A stretch of DNA of 64,000 nt from Gammaproteobacteria bacterium. Its GTDB lineage: Bacteria; Pseudomonadota; Gammaproteobacteria; Nevskiales; Nevskiaceae. Position numbers and translations under genes: made by a program. The stretch lies in NCBI GenBank assembly GCA_026398875.1, contig JAPLSB010000021.1:248001-312000 (forward strand), in the 5' to 3' direction. Shown here in pieces: positions 1-10,039 of this stretch. The first letter of the stretch is position 1, and each line of letters opens with the position of its first letter. The notes under the pieces were generated by a model that had not been told where the DNA came from, made no database searches, and saw only the letters and a list, made by a program, of their open reading frames with translations.

Positions 1-13
1 CGCTGCCGAGCGC

Positions 14-862
14 ATGACGATGGCGAAGGCGGCGCTCGACACCGCGTTCGACCGTTACGTCGGCATCGACTGGTCCGGTGCGGCACAGCCGGGCTACGCC
101 GGCGTCGCGGTCGCCAGCTGCGCGGCGGGTCGCATGGCGCCAGTGCTGGTGCCGCCCCCCGGCAAGACCTGGACCCGCTCGGCGGTACTCGACTGGCTGC
201 GCGGCGAACTGGCGAAACCGCAGCGGCTGCTGGTCGGCTTCGATTTCGCGTTCGCACTGCCCGGTGATGGCCGGCCGGTTGCCGATCTGTGGGCCGAGGT
301 CGAGGCGCGCTGCGCCGCCGATGCCGATCTGCTCGGCAGCCGCTATGCCGCAGGCGATCCGCGCTTCTGGACCGCGGGCCCGCAGCCGGCCGGCTGGAAC
401 GCATCGCCCCGGGCCACCGAAGTGGCCTGCCGCGAAGGCGGGCTCGGCAGCCCGCAGACGCCGTTCCAGCTGATCGGCGCCAAGCAGGTCGGCAAGGGCG
501 CGCTGGCCGGCATGCGCCTGCTGCATCAGCTGCAGCGCTATGCCGCGGACCGCGCCGCGATCTGGCCGTTCGATGCCGCTGCCGGCCACGACCGCCGATC
601 GGTGCTGTGCGAAATCTATCCGCGCCTGTTCATCCGGCAGGCGGGCTTCGGCAACGCCAAGCTGCGCAGCCGCGAGGACCTGAACCACGTGCTCAACGCG
701 TTGGCCTCGATCGGGCTGGCGCGCGGCACGTTCGACGATCACCAGTGCGATGCCCTGGTCACTGCGGCCGGGCTGCGCCACTGCGCGGGCGATCCACTCC
801 GCTGGTCAGCCGGCCACGGCCAGCCCGAAGGCTGGATCTTCGGCGTCCCGAAACCCGGCTGA
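14..862 (+). CDS. DUF429-like predicted RNase H-fold protein
   Basis: The 282-residue product has a G-I-D-W-S motif at residues 17-21, a second acidic strand (G-F-D-F near residue 76) and a late D-D-H-Q-C-D-A-L segment. This spacing of acidic residues on predicted strands is typical of DUF429 and other RNase H-like predicted nucleases. No signal peptide or membrane segment is seen, so it should be cytoplasmic. Substrate and role are unknown. The ATG at 14 overlaps a TGA at 15-17 that is in frame with the first bases of the window, so the gene may be translationally coupled to an upstream gene outside the window; an ATG at 20 is an alternative start. The family call is by motif only. Confidence 0.65.
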   Translation: MTMAKAALDTAFDRYVGIDWSGAAQPGYAGVAVASCAAGRMAPVLVPPPGKTWTRSAVLDWLRGELAKPQRLLVGFDFAFALPGDGRPVADLWAEVEARCAADADLLGSRYAAGDPRFWTAGPQPAGWNASPRATEVACREGGLGSPQTPFQLIGAKQVGKGALAGMRLLHQLQRYAADRAAIWPFDAAAGHDRRSVLCEIYPRLFIRQAGFGNAKLRSREDLNHVLNALASIGLARGTFDDHQCDALVTAAGLRHCAGDPLRWSAGHGQPEGWIFGVPKPG

Positions 863-1049
863 TTGCCGGCTGTCGAGGCGCTGCACCTTCCATCGGGCTG
901 CGGACGCCTTTCAAGTCGATGACGCCGGGATCTGCTGCCGAAGCGGTGTCTTGTAGGGCTCGGGTCGCTACGGCGCAGGCTTGAAACCGCCACGGCTACC
1001 GCCGCGCGCAAGGCTGCGTCGATCGCCGATCCGCTCACAGGAGAGCCCG

Positions 1050-1466
1050 ATGCTTGTCACGCAGCACGCCCGCCACACCGCCCTGTACCGCGTCTTGCGG
1101 GAGGAGGGCGTGCGTGGCGTTCGCGACAGCATCGCATTCGACCGGCTGGAGCGCGCCTGGGAACGGAGCTGCGGTCTGCGCCGCGTTGACCTGACCACGT
1201 CGATCAGCGAGCTGGTGGCCTGCGGTGCCTTCGTCCAGTACCTGGGGCCCGATGGGCCGATGCTTGAAGTCAGCGACCGCGGCAGCCTGCCGATGCAGCC
1301 GCCGCTGCTGCTGTTCCGGGAGTTTCGCTGGTCGGCACCGCTGGACAGCCTGTGGCGGGTGCTGCACTCGGCAACCACCCTGTTCCGGGCCCGGCTGCGC
1401 ATGCGGCGCTTCCTGCGCCGGTCGCGAACGCTGGTGATCGACCGTCGCAATCGTGGCGAGGCCTGA
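1050..1466 (+). CDS. hypothetical protein, 138 aa
   Basis: I do not recognise this protein. The ATG at 1050 follows a CAGGAG ribosome binding site at good spacing, which favours it over the open frame extending back to 981. The product is soluble-looking and strongly basic at its C-terminus, with several Arg-rich stretches after residue 110, and has no signal peptide. The N-terminal half (residues 8-45) is predicted helical and could be a small helix-turn-helix-like domain, but no motif proves this. It stands alone between the DUF429-like gene and the convergent purT. Confidence 0.5.
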   Translation: MLVTQHARHTALYRVLREEGVRGVRDSIAFDRLERAWERSCGLRRVDLTTSISELVACGAFVQYLGPDGPMLEVSDRGSLPMQPPLLLFREFRWSAPLDSLWRVLHSATTLFRARLRMRRFLRRSRTLVIDRRNRGEA

Positions 1467-1490
1467 TCGGCCGCGCCAGTCGTGATCGCC

Positions 1491-2675
1491 TCAGCCGGCG
1501 ACGGTGATCCGTGCGGCAGCGGCGCGCGCCTTGGCGCGCGCCTCGTCCACCGAATCGGCCAGTGCCAAGGTCACGCCCATGCGGCGACGACCGGACAGCG
1601 ACGGCTTGCCGAACAGGCGCAATTGGGTGTCCGGATCGGCGAGCGCATCGGCGACCCCGGCGAACCTAGGCGCCGCATGCTCGCCTTCGATCAGCAGCGC
1701 GCACGAGGCCGCGGCACCGCGTTGGCGGATGTTCGGAATCGGCAGGCCGAGAATGGCGCGCGCATGCAGCGCGAACTGCGGCAGATCCTGCGAGATCAGC
1801 GTGACCAGGCCGGTGTCGTGCGGCCGCGGCGACACTTCGCTGAAGATCACCTCGTCGCCCTTGATGAACAGTTCGACGCCGAACAGGCCGCGGCCGCCGA
1901 GATTGCCGGTGATCTTTTCGGCGATGTCCTGCGCGCGCTGCAGCGCCAGCGCCGACATCGGATGCGGCTGCCAGGATTCGCGGTAGTCGCCATCGATCTG
2001 CAGATGGCCGATCGGCGCGCAGAAGCTGACCCCACCTGCGTGGCGCACGGTCAGCAGGGTGATCTCGTAGTCGAACGGAATGAAGCCTTCGACGATCACC
2101 CGGCCAGCACCGGCACGGCCGCCTTCCTGCGCGTAATCCCAGGCCTTGCGGACATCGGCCGGCGACTTGATCGTGCTCTGGCCCTTGCCGGACGACGACA
2201 TCAGCGGCTTGACCACGCAGGGAATGCCGATTGCGGCAACGGCGGCTTCGTAGTCGGCAAGATTGTCGGCGAATCGATACGGCGAGGTCGGCAGGCCGAG
2301 CGTTTCCGCCGCCAGCCGGCGAATGCCTTCGCGATCCATCGTCAGCCGTGCCGCGCGCGCCGTCGGGATCACCGTCGCGACACCTTCGGCTTCCAGCGCT
2401 TGCAGGGTCGGCGTGTGTATCGCCTCGATCTCCGGAACGATGTAGTGCGGCTTTTCCAGCGCGACGACGCGGCGCAGTTCGTCGCCATCGAGCATCCTGA
2501 TCACGTGGCTGCGATGCGCGACCTGCATCGCCGGCGCGTTCGCATAGCGATCGACTGCGATGGTTTCCACACCGAGCCGCTGCAGCTCGATCACCACTTC
2601 CTTGCCGAGTTCGCCGCTGCCCAGCAGCATCACGCGAGTGGCGTTCGGGGACAGCGGCGTTCCAAGCGTGGTCAT
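1491..2675 (-). CDS. purT: phosphoribosylglycinamide formyltransferase 2
   Basis: PurT uses formate and ATP to formylate GAR in the third step of purine synthesis, an alternative to the folate-dependent PurN. The 394-residue product matches the usual family length. It begins with a biotin-carboxylase-like fold (L-L-G-S-G-E-L-G-K near residue 17) and continues with an ATP-grasp domain (conserved [12 protein letters not shown] segment). The [10 protein letters not shown] stretch is diagnostic of the PurT/PurK group. I chose the ATG at 2675, which gives the standard N-terminus; the frame runs open back to 2753. It is divergent from pyk across 95 bp. I saw no clear PurR operator. Confidence 0.95.
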   Translation of the reverse strand: MTTLGTPLSPNATRVMLLGSGELGKEVVIELQRLGVETIAVDRYANAPAMQVAHRSHVIRMLDGDELRRVVALEKPHYIVPEIEAIHTPTLQALEAEGVATVIPTARAARLTMDREGIRRLAAETLGLPTSPYRFADNLADYEAAVAAIGIPCVVKPLMSSSGKGQSTIKSPADVRKAWDYAQEGGRAGAGRVIVEGFIPFDYEITLLTVRHAGGVSFCAPIGHLQIDGDYRESWQPHPMSALALQRAQDIAEKITGNLGGRGLFGVELFIKGDEVIFSEVSPRPHDTGLVTLISQDLPQFALHARAILGLPIPNIRQRGAAASCALLIEGEHAAPRFAGVADALADPDTQLRLFGKPSLSGRRRMGVTLALADSVDEARAKARAAAARITVAG

Positions 2676-2770
2676 GGCAGCGATTCGTCGGTGGGGCTTA
2701 AGAAGGGCGACAATACTGGCATAGCCGCCCGCGCTGCTGGCCCTGTTCCTCACTGCACCGACTCGCCGCC

Positions 2771-4198
2771 ATGACTCGTCGCACCAAGATTCTCGCCACC
2801 CTCGGCCCTGCCACCGACGATCCGGCCGTGCTCAAGCGGCTGCTGATGGCCGGCGTCGATGTCGTCCGGCTGAACTACTCGCACGGCAAGGCGGCCGATC
2901 ACGCGCGCCGCGCGGCCGCGGTGCGCAGCGTGGCCCACGAGATGGGCTACGACATCGGCGTGCTGGCCGACCTGCAGGGACCGAAGATCCGCATCGAAAG
3001 CTTCGCCGGCGGTTCGGTCGAACTGGTCGAGGGCGCGGCGTTCCGGCTCGATACCGCGATGGCCGCCGAGGCCGGCGACATCAACGCCGTCGGCTGCGCG
3101 TACAAGGAACTGCCGCACGACACCCGCGCTGGCGACATCCTGCTGCTCAACGATGGCGCGATCACGCTGCGGGTGACGGCAGTGCAGGGCACCTGCATCG
3201 ACACCGTGGTGGTGCTCGGCGGCGTGCTGTCGAACCGCAAGGGCATCAACAAGCAGGGCGGCGGGCTGTCGGCAGCGGCGCTGACCGACAAGGACCGCGA
3301 GGACCTGATCCACGCGATCTCGATCGGGGCCGATTTCATCGCGGTCAGCTTCCCGCGCTCGGCCGCCGACATGAACGAGGCGCGCACGCTGATGAACGCC
3401 GGCGGTGGCCGGGCGGCGCTGGTCGCCAAGATCGAGCGCGCCGAAGCGCTGCCGAACCTCGACGCGATCATCAAGGCCAGCGATGCCGTGATGGTGGCGC
3501 GCGGCGATCTCGGCGTGGAGATCGGCGATGCCGAGCTGCCGGGCTGGCAGAAGAAGATCATCGCCGCGTCGCGGGAAGCCAATCGCATGGTGATCACCGC
3601 CACGCAGATGATGGAATCGATGATCGTCAATCCGATTCCGACGCGTGCCGAAGTGCTCGATGTCGCCAACGCGGTGATGGATGGCACCGATGCGGTGATG
3701 CTGTCGGCCGAGACGGCGACCGGCAAATGGCCGGTCAAGACCATCGAGGCGATGGCGCGGGTCTGCGTCGGTGCCGAGCGGGCGATGCCGAGCCGCGAGC
3801 GTTCGCGGCGCACGATGGGCAACCACTTCGAGCGCATCGATGAAGCGGTGGCGATGGCGACCACCTGGACCGCGCAGCAGATGCACGCCAAGGCGATCGT
3901 CAGCCTGACCGAGTCCGGCTCGACGGCGCTGATGGTGTCGCGGACCGACACCAATATTCCGGTCTATGCGCTGACCCGTCACGAAACCACGCGCCGCAAG
4001 ATGGCGATGTGCCGCGGCGTCTACCCGGTCAGCTTCGATCCGTCGACCGCCGATGCGATGCAGGCCGAGCGCGAGGCCATCGCCTGCCTGAAGTACCGGC
4101 GGGTCATCGTGCCGGGCGACCGCGTGCTGCTGACCCGCGGCGACCTGACCGGCGAACTGGGCGGCACCAACACGATGAAGATCGTCACCATCGTCTGA
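2771..4198 (+). CDS. pyk: pyruvate kinase
   Basis: This enzyme converts phosphoenolpyruvate and ADP to pyruvate and ATP, the last step of glycolysis. The 475-residue protein opens with the T-K-I-L-A-T-L-G-P motif and has the G-P-K-I-R substrate segment, the catalytic lysine region V-A-K-I-E-R-A-E, the [10 protein letters not shown] metal-binding stretch and the T-A-T-Q-M-M-E-S-M signature. The B domain lies around residues 70-165 and the C-terminal allosteric domain after about 340. Length is typical of the bacterial enzyme. It stands alone, divergent from purT and convergent with the secreted unknown at 4214-5494. Confidence 0.96.
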   Translation: MTRRTKILATLGPATDDPAVLKRLLMAGVDVVRLNYSHGKAADHARRAAAVRSVAHEMGYDIGVLADLQGPKIRIESFAGGSVELVEGAAFRLDTAMAAEAGDINAVGCAYKELPHDTRAGDILLLNDGAITLRVTAVQGTCIDTVVVLGGVLSNRKGINKQGGGLSAAALTDKDREDLIHAISIGADFIAVSFPRSAADMNEARTLMNAGGGRAALVAKIERAEALPNLDAIIKASDAVMVARGDLGVEIGDAELPGWQKKIIAASREANRMVITATQMMESMIVNPIPTRAEVLDVANAVMDGTDAVMLSAETATGKWPVKTIEAMARVCVGAERAMPSRERSRRTMGNHFERIDEAVAMATTWTAQQMHAKAIVSLTESGSTALMVSRTDTNIPVYALTRHETTRRKMAMCRGVYPVSFDPSTADAMQAEREAIACLKYRRVIVPGDRVLLTRGDLTGELGGTNTMKIVTIV

Positions 4199-4213
4199 CG
4201 CGCCTCGCCCGGA

Positions 4214-5494
4214 TCAGGGTGCAGCAGCGCAGGTGGTGAAGACGCTGGCTGGCGTATCGCCGGCGCGCACCCGGGCCGAGAACAGATCGCGCGGACAGCG
4301 CACCGCCAGTGGCGCGTAGTCGCCGATGACGGTGCGTGGGTCGCTGCTGTCGTCGACCCGCTGGACCGCCCCTTCGAAGTCCGACGCCGCGATCAGCTGC
4401 CGATAGATCAGCAGGCCGCGTCCATCGCGGACGCTGCCGAACGGCAGCGACGCGAAGCCGCGCGCGCGCAGCTGCGCGCTGGGCAGGTCATCGGCCAGCA
4501 CGACGTGATAGCGGCCGTCGGCATCGAGCGGGATCGCGCGATCCGGCACGCAGGCCACCGCCGTGGTGCGCTGCTCGTCGTTCTGGCAGAACGACCAGTA
4601 GCGCAGTTCCGGCCGCAGCGGGAACGCTTGGTCACGTTCGCGGAAAGTCGGCGCGCGGCCCTGCACCAGGATCACGTCGTCGCTGCGGCGCAGCGCCAGC
4701 GCCATGTAGGCGGCGTCCTGGTTCAGGCCGAACTGGCTGTTCGCCTCGCCATCGTCGCCAACGGCCTGGAACACCTCGAACGGCAGAAGGCGCGGATTCG
4801 CGCTGCTGCCGGTCGCAGCCGGCGAGGCGGAGGGCAGCGCCGCGGCAACGGGCGTGGAGTCGACCGCGGCAGCCGCCGGCTTGATCGGATCGCGGCAGCT
4901 GGCCGGATCGAACAGCGGACGGTCGCCGTCCGGCGTTTCGAGCACTACCTTCGGCAGCTTGATCCGGCCTTCCGGGAGATAGGCGCGCAGCCACAGACGC
5001 GCGCGAACCGGCGCGGCGATGCGGGTGCCGGTGTACAGCGTGTTGCGCGGACGGTTGCGTGGCGGCGTGCCGTAGCGCACGTAGGCGGTGTAGCGCCCGC
5101 CCGGTGCGACCGCGGGGTTGCTGGCGGTCGGACCGAGCAGGGTCGAGCGGCTGCCGGAATCGGCACGCAGGCGGTAGTCGGCGAGGTGATCGACCGGATC
5201 GAAGCGGGCGTCGTAGGTCTGCAGCGAAAAGTAGCGCGTGGCGAGGAATTCACCTTCGACGCGGATCCGCGCCCCGGCCGGCGGCTGCGCCGGCAGATCG
5301 ATCTGGTAGTAGCGCGCGTTGGTTTCCGGATAGGCCAGCGGCACCGGTGGCTCGTACCAGCCGCAGACCGGCGGCAGGACCTGCGCCGCGAGCGGGCCGA
5401 CGGCACATGTCGCGATCACGGCGACGGCAGCGTGGGCGAGGGCGGCGGGCAGCCGATGATGGCAACGGGCGTTGCGGGATGCGGCGCTGAGCAT
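4214..5494 (-). CDS. hypothetical exported protein, 426 aa
   Basis: I do not recognise the family. The protein has an N-terminal signal peptide of about 38 residues ending in A-A-Q, so it is probably periplasmic or outer-membrane-associated. After the signal it is rich in beta-prone sequence, with Y-Y-Q-I-D-L-P and Y-F-S-L-Q-T-Y-D-A-R segments near residues 62-95. A low-complexity Ala/Ser/Pro linker at about residues 210-235 suggests two domains. An AAAGGA ribosome site nine bases before the ATG supports the start. It is divergent from the glycerophosphodiesterase gene across 148 bp and ends 15 bp from pyk in convergent orientation. Confidence 0.6.
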   Translation of the reverse strand: MLSAASRNARCHHRLPAALAHAAVAVIATCAVGPLAAQVLPPVCGWYEPPVPLAYPETNARYYQIDLPAQPPAGARIRVEGEFLATRYFSLQTYDARFDPVDHLADYRLRADSGSRSTLLGPTASNPAVAPGGRYTAYVRYGTPPRNRPRNTLYTGTRIAAPVRARLWLRAYLPEGRIKLPKVVLETPDGDRPLFDPASCRDPIKPAAAAVDSTPVAAALPSASPAATGSSANPRLLPFEVFQAVGDDGEANSQFGLNQDAAYMALALRRSDDVILVQGRAPTFRERDQAFPLRPELRYWSFCQNDEQRTTAVACVPDRAIPLDADGRYHVVLADDLPSAQLRARGFASLPFGSVRDGRGLLIYRQLIAASDFEGAVQRVDDSSDPRTVIGDYAPLAVRCPRDLFSARVRAGDTPASVFTTCAAAP

Positions 5495-5642
5495 GTCGTG
5501 ACGTCCTTTTCATGGCCCGATCTGGCGGATCGCGCGGGTGGACTTGGGGCCCGGAACGGCAACGGACGGCGTGCAGCGATGCTGACGTTCCGGCGAGTGG
5601 CAAGCGTAGAGTACGCCGTCGCCAGCCTGAGACGAGCCTGCC

Positions 5643-6350
5643 ATGTCCTCCAATGCATTCACGGTCATCGGGCATCGCGGCGCCCGCGGCCATGCGCCGG
5701 AAAACACCTTGCTGGGTATCGACACCGGCATCGCGCTCGGTGCGCCATGGGTGGAATTCGACGTGCAGCTGCACCCGTCCGGCGCACTGCTGGTGTTCCA
5801 TGACCTGACACTCGATCGCACCACCAATGGCAGCGGCTTCCTGGCCGATCAGCCGCTGGCAGCACTGCGTGCCCTCGACGCCGGAGCTGGCCAGACCATC
5901 CCGACACTGCAAGAAGTGCTGGATCTGGTGGACCAGCGGGTCGGCGTCAACATCGAACTGAAATCGGCAGGCGGTACGGCTGAAGCGGTGGCGGCCGTGA
6001 TCCGCAGCTATGTCGACGCAGGCTGGCCGGTCGACAAGTTCCTGGTCTCGTCATTCCACTTGCCGGAGCTTTGGGAGTTCAAGCAGCTGGCGCCGGAAAT
6101 CCCGATCGGCGCGCTGCTGTGCGGCGTGCCGCTGGACTGGGCCGGCTGCGCGCTGGAACTGGGCGCGGCAACGCTGAACCTGTCATCCGAGTTCGTCGAT
6201 CCGCGGCTGATCGCCGATGCCCATGCCCATGGCATCAAGGTCTACGTCTACACCGTCAACGACGTGGCAGAGATGCGCCTGCTGCGCGGCATGGGCGTCG
6301 ATGGCGTGTTCACCGATCATCCGGATCGGGCGCTGGCGCTGAGCTGCTGA
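5643..6350 (+). CDS. ugpQ: cytoplasmic glycerophosphodiester phosphodiesterase
   Basis: The 235-residue product is a TIM-barrel GDPD. It shows the H-R-G-A-R-G motif at residues 8-13, P-E-N-T right after it, the E-F-D-V-Q segment with the metal-binding acidic residues, the F-H-D motif with the second catalytic histidine, and N-I-E-L-K-S. It has no signal peptide, so it resembles the cytoplasmic UgpQ type, which releases glycerol-3-phosphate from deacylated phospholipids, rather than periplasmic GlpQ. Length is close to UgpQ (about 247 residues). No ugp transporter genes are adjacent. It appears monocistronic, with a 321-bp gap downstream. Confidence 0.88.
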   Translation: MSSNAFTVIGHRGARGHAPENTLLGIDTGIALGAPWVEFDVQLHPSGALLVFHDLTLDRTTNGSGFLADQPLAALRALDAGAGQTIPTLQEVLDLVDQRVGVNIELKSAGGTAEAVAAVIRSYVDAGWPVDKFLVSSFHLPELWEFKQLAPEIPIGALLCGVPLDWAGCALELGAATLNLSSEFVDPRLIADAHAHGIKVYVYTVNDVAEMRLLRGMGVDGVFTDHPDRALALSC

Positions 6351-6671
6351 GCGCCCTCGTCGAGGGTAATGATCGGCCGATCCCATCGCTGAATCGGCAG
6401 ACAGGCATCGTGATGCTGCGGAATTGCCGGTCATTCCGGGGCGTCCCGCCAACGGCTATCTGATCCGCACCGTTGCGTGCAGTCCGTGATCGCAGCGTTT
6501 GGGCCTTCGCAGCGGATGGCGACGAAATCGGAGCGCGGGAACGCCGCGTGCTGCGCTGCCAGCCTGCCGCCTTGCTTCGGCACTTCGGTAACGAGTGTCT
6601 GCAGAACACTGTTCCGGGTGCGTCGCTGCACCCGCATCGATCTTGAAAACCTAGGAACTCCCGCCTTCACC
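6351..6671. other. 321-bp gap without a recognisable gene
   Basis: This stretch lies between the phosphodiesterase and the sorbosone-dehydrogenase-like gene. Open frames here have no good start, ribosome site or recognisable product. A six-base hairpin (GGGTGC at 6616-6621 pairing with GCACCC at 6628-6633) sits about 40 bases before the downstream ATG and could lie in its 5' leader. No convincing promoter was identified. Confidence 0.4.
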
Positions 6672-8051
6672 ATGCCCAATCTCGACCACGCCTCGTTGTT
6701 CCTGAAACCGCAGCGGCCTGATGCGCGCGCGCTTCGGACTTTGGCCACGCGTGCAGCGGTACTACTGAGCGTCGCGCTCGTCGGCTGCGGGGCGGTCAGC
6801 CAGCAGCCGGCGTCCGCCGGTTATGGCGTCAATCCCGATTTGCCGACGCCGACTTCGTCGCTGCTGCCGACCGTCAATATCGCCACCGCGAAGGGCTGGC
6901 CCGAGGGCCGCACACCGCGGGCTGCGCCCGGGCTGAAGGTCGCGGCCTTCGCCCGCGGCCTGGACCATCCGCGCTGGCTGCTGGTGCTGCCGAACGGCGA
7001 TGTGCTGGTGGCGGAAAGCAATGCGCCGAAACGCCCTGACGATGCGGGCGGCATCCGGGGCTGGGTGATGAAGAAGGTCATGGCCAAGGCCGGTGCCGGT
7101 ACGCCGAGCGCGGATCGGATCAGCGTGCTGCGCGACGCTGACGGCGATGGCGTGGCCGAAGCCAGAAGCGTGCTGCTGACCGGCCTGCACTCGCCGTTCG
7201 GCATGGCGCTGGTCGGTGACCAGCTGTTTGTCGCGAATACCGATGCGCTGCTGCGCTTTCCGTATCAGGCGGGTGACACGCGCATCGATCGCGCAGCGGG
7301 CCAACTCGTCACGCCGCTGCCGGCCGGGCCGATCAACCATCACTGGACGAAGAATCTGATCGCCAATGCCGCAGGCACCAAGCTGTACGTGACGGTGGGC
7401 TCGAACAGCAATGTCGCCGAGAACGGCATGGAAGCAGAGAAGGAGCGCGCGGCGATCCTTGAAGTCGACATCGCCAGCGGCAGCCATCGTGTGTTTGCCG
7501 GCGGCCTGCGCAATCCGAATGGCCTGGCCTGGCAGCCGGAAAGCGGGGCTTTGTGGACGGTGGTCAACGAGCGCGACGAGATCGGCAACGATCTGGTGCC
7601 GGATTACATGACCTCGGTCGTCGACGGCGGCTTCTACGGCTGGCCGTACAGCTATTACGGCCAGCATGTCGACGTGCGGGTCAAGCCGCAGCAGCCGGAT
7701 CGGGTGGCTGCGGCGCGGGTACCGGATTACGCGCTCGGCGCCCATACGGCGTCGCTGGGGCTGGCGGCATCGACGGGCACGCGCGGCGTCGCAGCGGTTC
7801 TCGGCAGCGGCATGTTCATCGGCCAGCACGGCTCGTGGAACCGCAAGCCGCGCAGTGGCTACCGGGTGCTGTTCGTGCCGTTCAGCGGTGGCCAGCCGTC
7901 CGGTCCGCCGACCGACGTGCTCGATGGGTTCATCGACGCCGACGACAAGGCCTTGGGCCGGCCGGTCGGTGTGGCGGTCGACAATCAGGGCGCGCTGCTG
8001 GTGGCGGACGACGTTGGCAACACCATCTGGCGCGTGACGTCGGTGCCTTGA
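6672..8051 (+). CDS. PQQ-dependent sugar (sorbosone) dehydrogenase-like lipoprotein
   Basis: The 459-residue product resembles the soluble glucose/L-sorbosone dehydrogenase beta-propeller family. Recognisable segments are [20 protein letters not shown] near residue 100, [10 protein letters not shown] near 280, the [14 protein letters not shown] segment, and the H-G-S-W-N-R-K-P stretch that contributes to the PQQ site. These proteins oxidise aldoses or sorbosone with PQQ in the periplasm. An N-terminal signal with an L-V-G-C lipobox near residue 35 predicts lipid anchoring. The ATG at 6672 gives this signal; the frame runs open to 6477 but that extension looks non-coding. Substrate is unknown and no pqq genes are in the window. 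Confidence 0.82.
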   Translation: MPNLDHASLFLKPQRPDARALRTLATRAAVLLSVALVGCGAVSQQPASAGYGVNPDLPTPTSSLLPTVNIATAKGWPEGRTPRAAPGLKVAAFARGLDHPRWLLVLPNGDVLVAESNAPKRPDDAGGIRGWVMKKVMAKAGAGTPSADRISVLRDADGDGVAEARSVLLTGLHSPFGMALVGDQLFVANTDALLRFPYQAGDTRIDRAAGQLVTPLPAGPINHHWTKNLIANAAGTKLYVTVGSNSNVAENGMEAEKERAAILEVDIASGSHRVFAGGLRNPNGLAWQPESGALWTVVNERDEIGNDLVPDYMTSVVDGGFYGWPYSYYGQHVDVRVKPQQPDRVAAARVPDYALGAHTASLGLAASTGTRGVAAVLGSGMFIGQHGSWNRKPRSGYRVLFVPFSGGQPSGPPTDVLDGFIDADDKALGRPVGVAVDNQGALLVADDVGNTIWRVTSVP

Positions 8052-8087
8052 TTGCCGGCTTGACCGCGCCGCGCCAAGCGGCAGCCT

Positions 8088-8948
8088 TCAGGCGTCGAGG
8101 TCGACCGTCGCGCCGCCTTGCCCGCGCGCCCGCTCGAACTGCTCCAGCACGTGGCTCAGGCGGTCGCCCAGGTGTTGGGTGGCCGCGCGCTGCATGGCCC
8201 GTGAGACTTCGGCGTGAACGGCCATTTCAACCAGCGGCCGCAGCTGCCAGATCAGGTCACCGATGGCAGCCGATTCCGCCGGCGGCGGCAGGCCATCGCC
8301 GTACTTTTCCAGCAGGTGCTTGTCGATCAGCTGGACCATCGCTTCGGCGGCGCGTTCGACATTGGCGCGCAGCTGGCCGACCACATCGAGCATGTCGGCC
8401 AGCGGAATCCCGATCTTCACCAGCTCGGCGGCGGCGATGATCATCTTTGGGCTTGGTGCGACGAACTTCGCTCCTTGCTGCTGCAGGATTTCCAGGTCGA
8501 CGACCATGGCCAGCACGCGCGGGTCGAAGTTGCCTTCAAACAGCCGGACCAGATCGGGCAGCGAATAGGTCATCGGCTGCTCATCGGTCCACGGACTGGC
8601 GACCGCCGATTCGATGCCGATCACCTGCGCCAGGTTCTGGCCCTGATCGAGTGCCTCGATCAATTCGCCGATCGACGACAAGGTGTAACCGCGGGCCAGC
8701 AGCTGGCCGATGATCCGCAGCCGCGACAGGTGGTCAGCGTTGTAGACGCCGGCCCGGCCGCGTCGTTCCGGCGGCGGGATGATGCCGCGATCCTGATAGG
8801 CGCGGACATTGCGCACCGTGGTGCCGGCCTGGCGCGCGAGTTCGTCGATCGTGTATTCGCGGATGGCCGGCGTGGCGGTACCGGTGCTGCTCGCGCGCGC
8901 GGCGCTGCTCTGCGCAAATGGGGACAGCCGACCAAGAATGCCTTTCAT
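8088..8948 (-). CDS. MerR-family transcriptional regulator
   Basis: The 286-residue protein has a MerR winged helix at about residues 29-97, with Y-T-I-D-E-L-A-R-Q-A-G as recognition start and V-R-A-Y-Q-D-R-G-I-I-P as the typical second part. The long C-terminal domain (about 190 residues) has no cysteine cluster of metal sensors and looks like a helical dimer or ligand module, so the effector is probably organic or protein-based. The ATG at 8948 is the natural start because the frame upstream is non-coding. It is divergent from the metal-dependent hydrolase gene at 9066 across an AT-rich 117-bp gap, which suggests that it controls that gene and itself. Confidence 0.85.
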   Translation of the reverse strand: MKGILGRLSPFAQSSAARASSTGTATPAIREYTIDELARQAGTTVRNVRAYQDRGIIPPPERRGRAGVYNADHLSRLRIIGQLLARGYTLSSIGELIEALDQGQNLAQVIGIESAVASPWTDEQPMTYSLPDLVRLFEGNFDPRVLAMVVDLEILQQQGAKFVAPSPKMIIAAAELVKIGIPLADMLDVVGQLRANVERAAEAMVQLIDKHLLEKYGDGLPPPAESAAIGDLIWQLRPLVEMAVHAEVSRAMQRAATQHLGDRLSHVLEQFERARGQGGATVDLDA

Positions 8949-9065
8949 GCCGCGAATGATACCCACGACGCCGGCGCGTCGACCTGACACTGAACATTCC
9001 GCTTGAATAATTACATCAATCAATGGCACAGTTATTCCAGAACCTTTCCCTCTGGAGCTGTCGCC
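8949..9065. promoter_or_regulatory. divergent AT-rich control region between MerR gene and hydrolase
   Basis: Bases 9001-9040 are clearly more AT-rich than the surroundings and hold a TTGAAT at 9003-9008 followed by TTACATCAATCAATG and TTATTC. This is a plausible site for overlapping divergent promoters and for MerR binding. I could not fix a -10/-35 pair with the 19-20 bp spacer expected for MerR promoters. A GGAG ribosome site lies eight bases before the ATG at 9066. Confidence 0.4.
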
Positions 9066-9917
9066 ATGATGCCTACCCGCCGTGATCTCAAGTTCGATCT
9101 TGCCGATGTCGACCTCAAGCGCTGGAACGCCAACGGTCCGCTGCTGAGCGCGTACATGAACACGCTGTCGCTGTTCTTTCCGGACGGCGAGCGCTTCTTC
9201 ATCCATTCGCTGCGCCATTACCGCGATCAGGTCACCGAGCCGGAACTGAAGAAGCAGATCACCGCGTTCATCGGCCAGGAAGCGATGCACGGCCGCGAGC
9301 ACGAGGAATACAACGAGCGGCTCGAAGCGCAGGGCCTGCCGGCCGCGAAGCTCGGCCGCGAAATCTTCACGATCATCGAAGCGGCCAAGAAGCTGCCGCA
9401 CGACGTGCAGCTGTCGATCACCATCGCGCTGGAGCACTTCACCGCGATCTACGGCGATCTGCTGCTGCGCAAGCCGGAAATCATCGACGGCTCGAACCCG
9501 ACGATGAGCGCGATGTGGCGCTGGCATGCGCTCGAGGAAACCGAGCACAAGGCGGTAGCCTATGACGTGTACGCCAAGGTGATGGGCAAGACGCTGCGCG
9601 CCTACCTGCTGCGCACCTCGGCACTCGTGGTGATCACCAGCGTGTTCCTGTCGGCGATCGCCTGGACGATGGCGCGCATGGTCAAGGCCGACACCGAGCA
9701 CCGCCACAGCCTCCGCGACTGGGCGAAGTTCGGCTGGCTGATGCTGGGCCCGGTCGGTGCGCTGCGCGGCATCGCGCTGCCGTGGCTGGACTACTTCAAG
9801 CCCGGCTTCCACCCGTGGGATCACGACAACCGCCACGTGCTCGCGCAGATCGACACGCTGGCTTCGCAGTACGCCGCTGCCCCGCGCAAGCTGGAGCCGA
9901 TGGCCGTCGCCGCCTGA
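9066..9917 (+). CDS. metal-dependent hydrolase family protein (PF10118)
   Basis: The 283-residue product has the features of the PF10118 family of predicted metal-dependent hydrolases. Acidic/histidine pairs suit a dinuclear metal centre: F-I-G-Q-E-A-M-H-G-R-E-H-E-E-Y near residue 80 and W-H-A-L-E-E-T-E-H-K-A near 158. A hydrophobic segment at about residues 185-205 could contact a membrane. The fold resembles ferritin-like diiron enzymes, but the substrate is not known for most members. The ATG at 9066 has a GGAG site. The frame extends back to 9003 but that part overlaps the promoter region. It is followed by a strong terminator and paired with a divergent MerR gene. Confidence 0.8.
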   Translation: MMPTRRDLKFDLADVDLKRWNANGPLLSAYMNTLSLFFPDGERFFIHSLRHYRDQVTEPELKKQITAFIGQEAMHGREHEEYNERLEAQGLPAAKLGREIFTIIEAAKKLPHDVQLSITIALEHFTAIYGDLLLRKPEIIDGSNPTMSAMWRWHALEETEHKAVAYDVYAKVMGKTLRAYLLRTSALVVITSVFLSAIAWTMARMVKADTEHRHSLRDWAKFGWLMLGPVGALRGIALPWLDYFKPGFHPWDHDNRHVLAQIDTLASQYAAAPRKLEPMAVAA

Positions 9918-9935
9918 TCGATCGCGGCGCTCAAC

Positions 9936-9971
9936 AGGCCGGCGCTTCCGCAAGGACGCCGGCCTTTTTTC
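9936..9971 (+). terminator. intrinsic terminator after the metal-dependent hydrolase
   Basis: A perfect nine-base stem (AGGCCGGCG at 9936-9944 with CGCCGGCCT at 9957-9965) with a 12-base loop is followed by a run of T at 9965-9970. It lies 19 bp after the stop codon. Confidence 0.9.
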
Positions 9972-10039
9972 TTGGCCGCTGGCAGTGACCGGACGATCGC
10001 GCTAGCGTCGCCCATCCTCCTCACCCGATACCTGCTCCG

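Noticed and set aside
6477..6671. extended N-terminus for the sorbosone-dehydrogenase-like protein
   Set aside because: The extension would bury the lipoprotein signal and has no homology-like sequence; the ATG at 6672 gives a clean lipobox.
8949..9953. long upstream extension of the MerR frame
   Set aside because: The extension runs antisense through the hydrolase gene and is not protein-like; the ATG at 8948 gives a normal MerR start.
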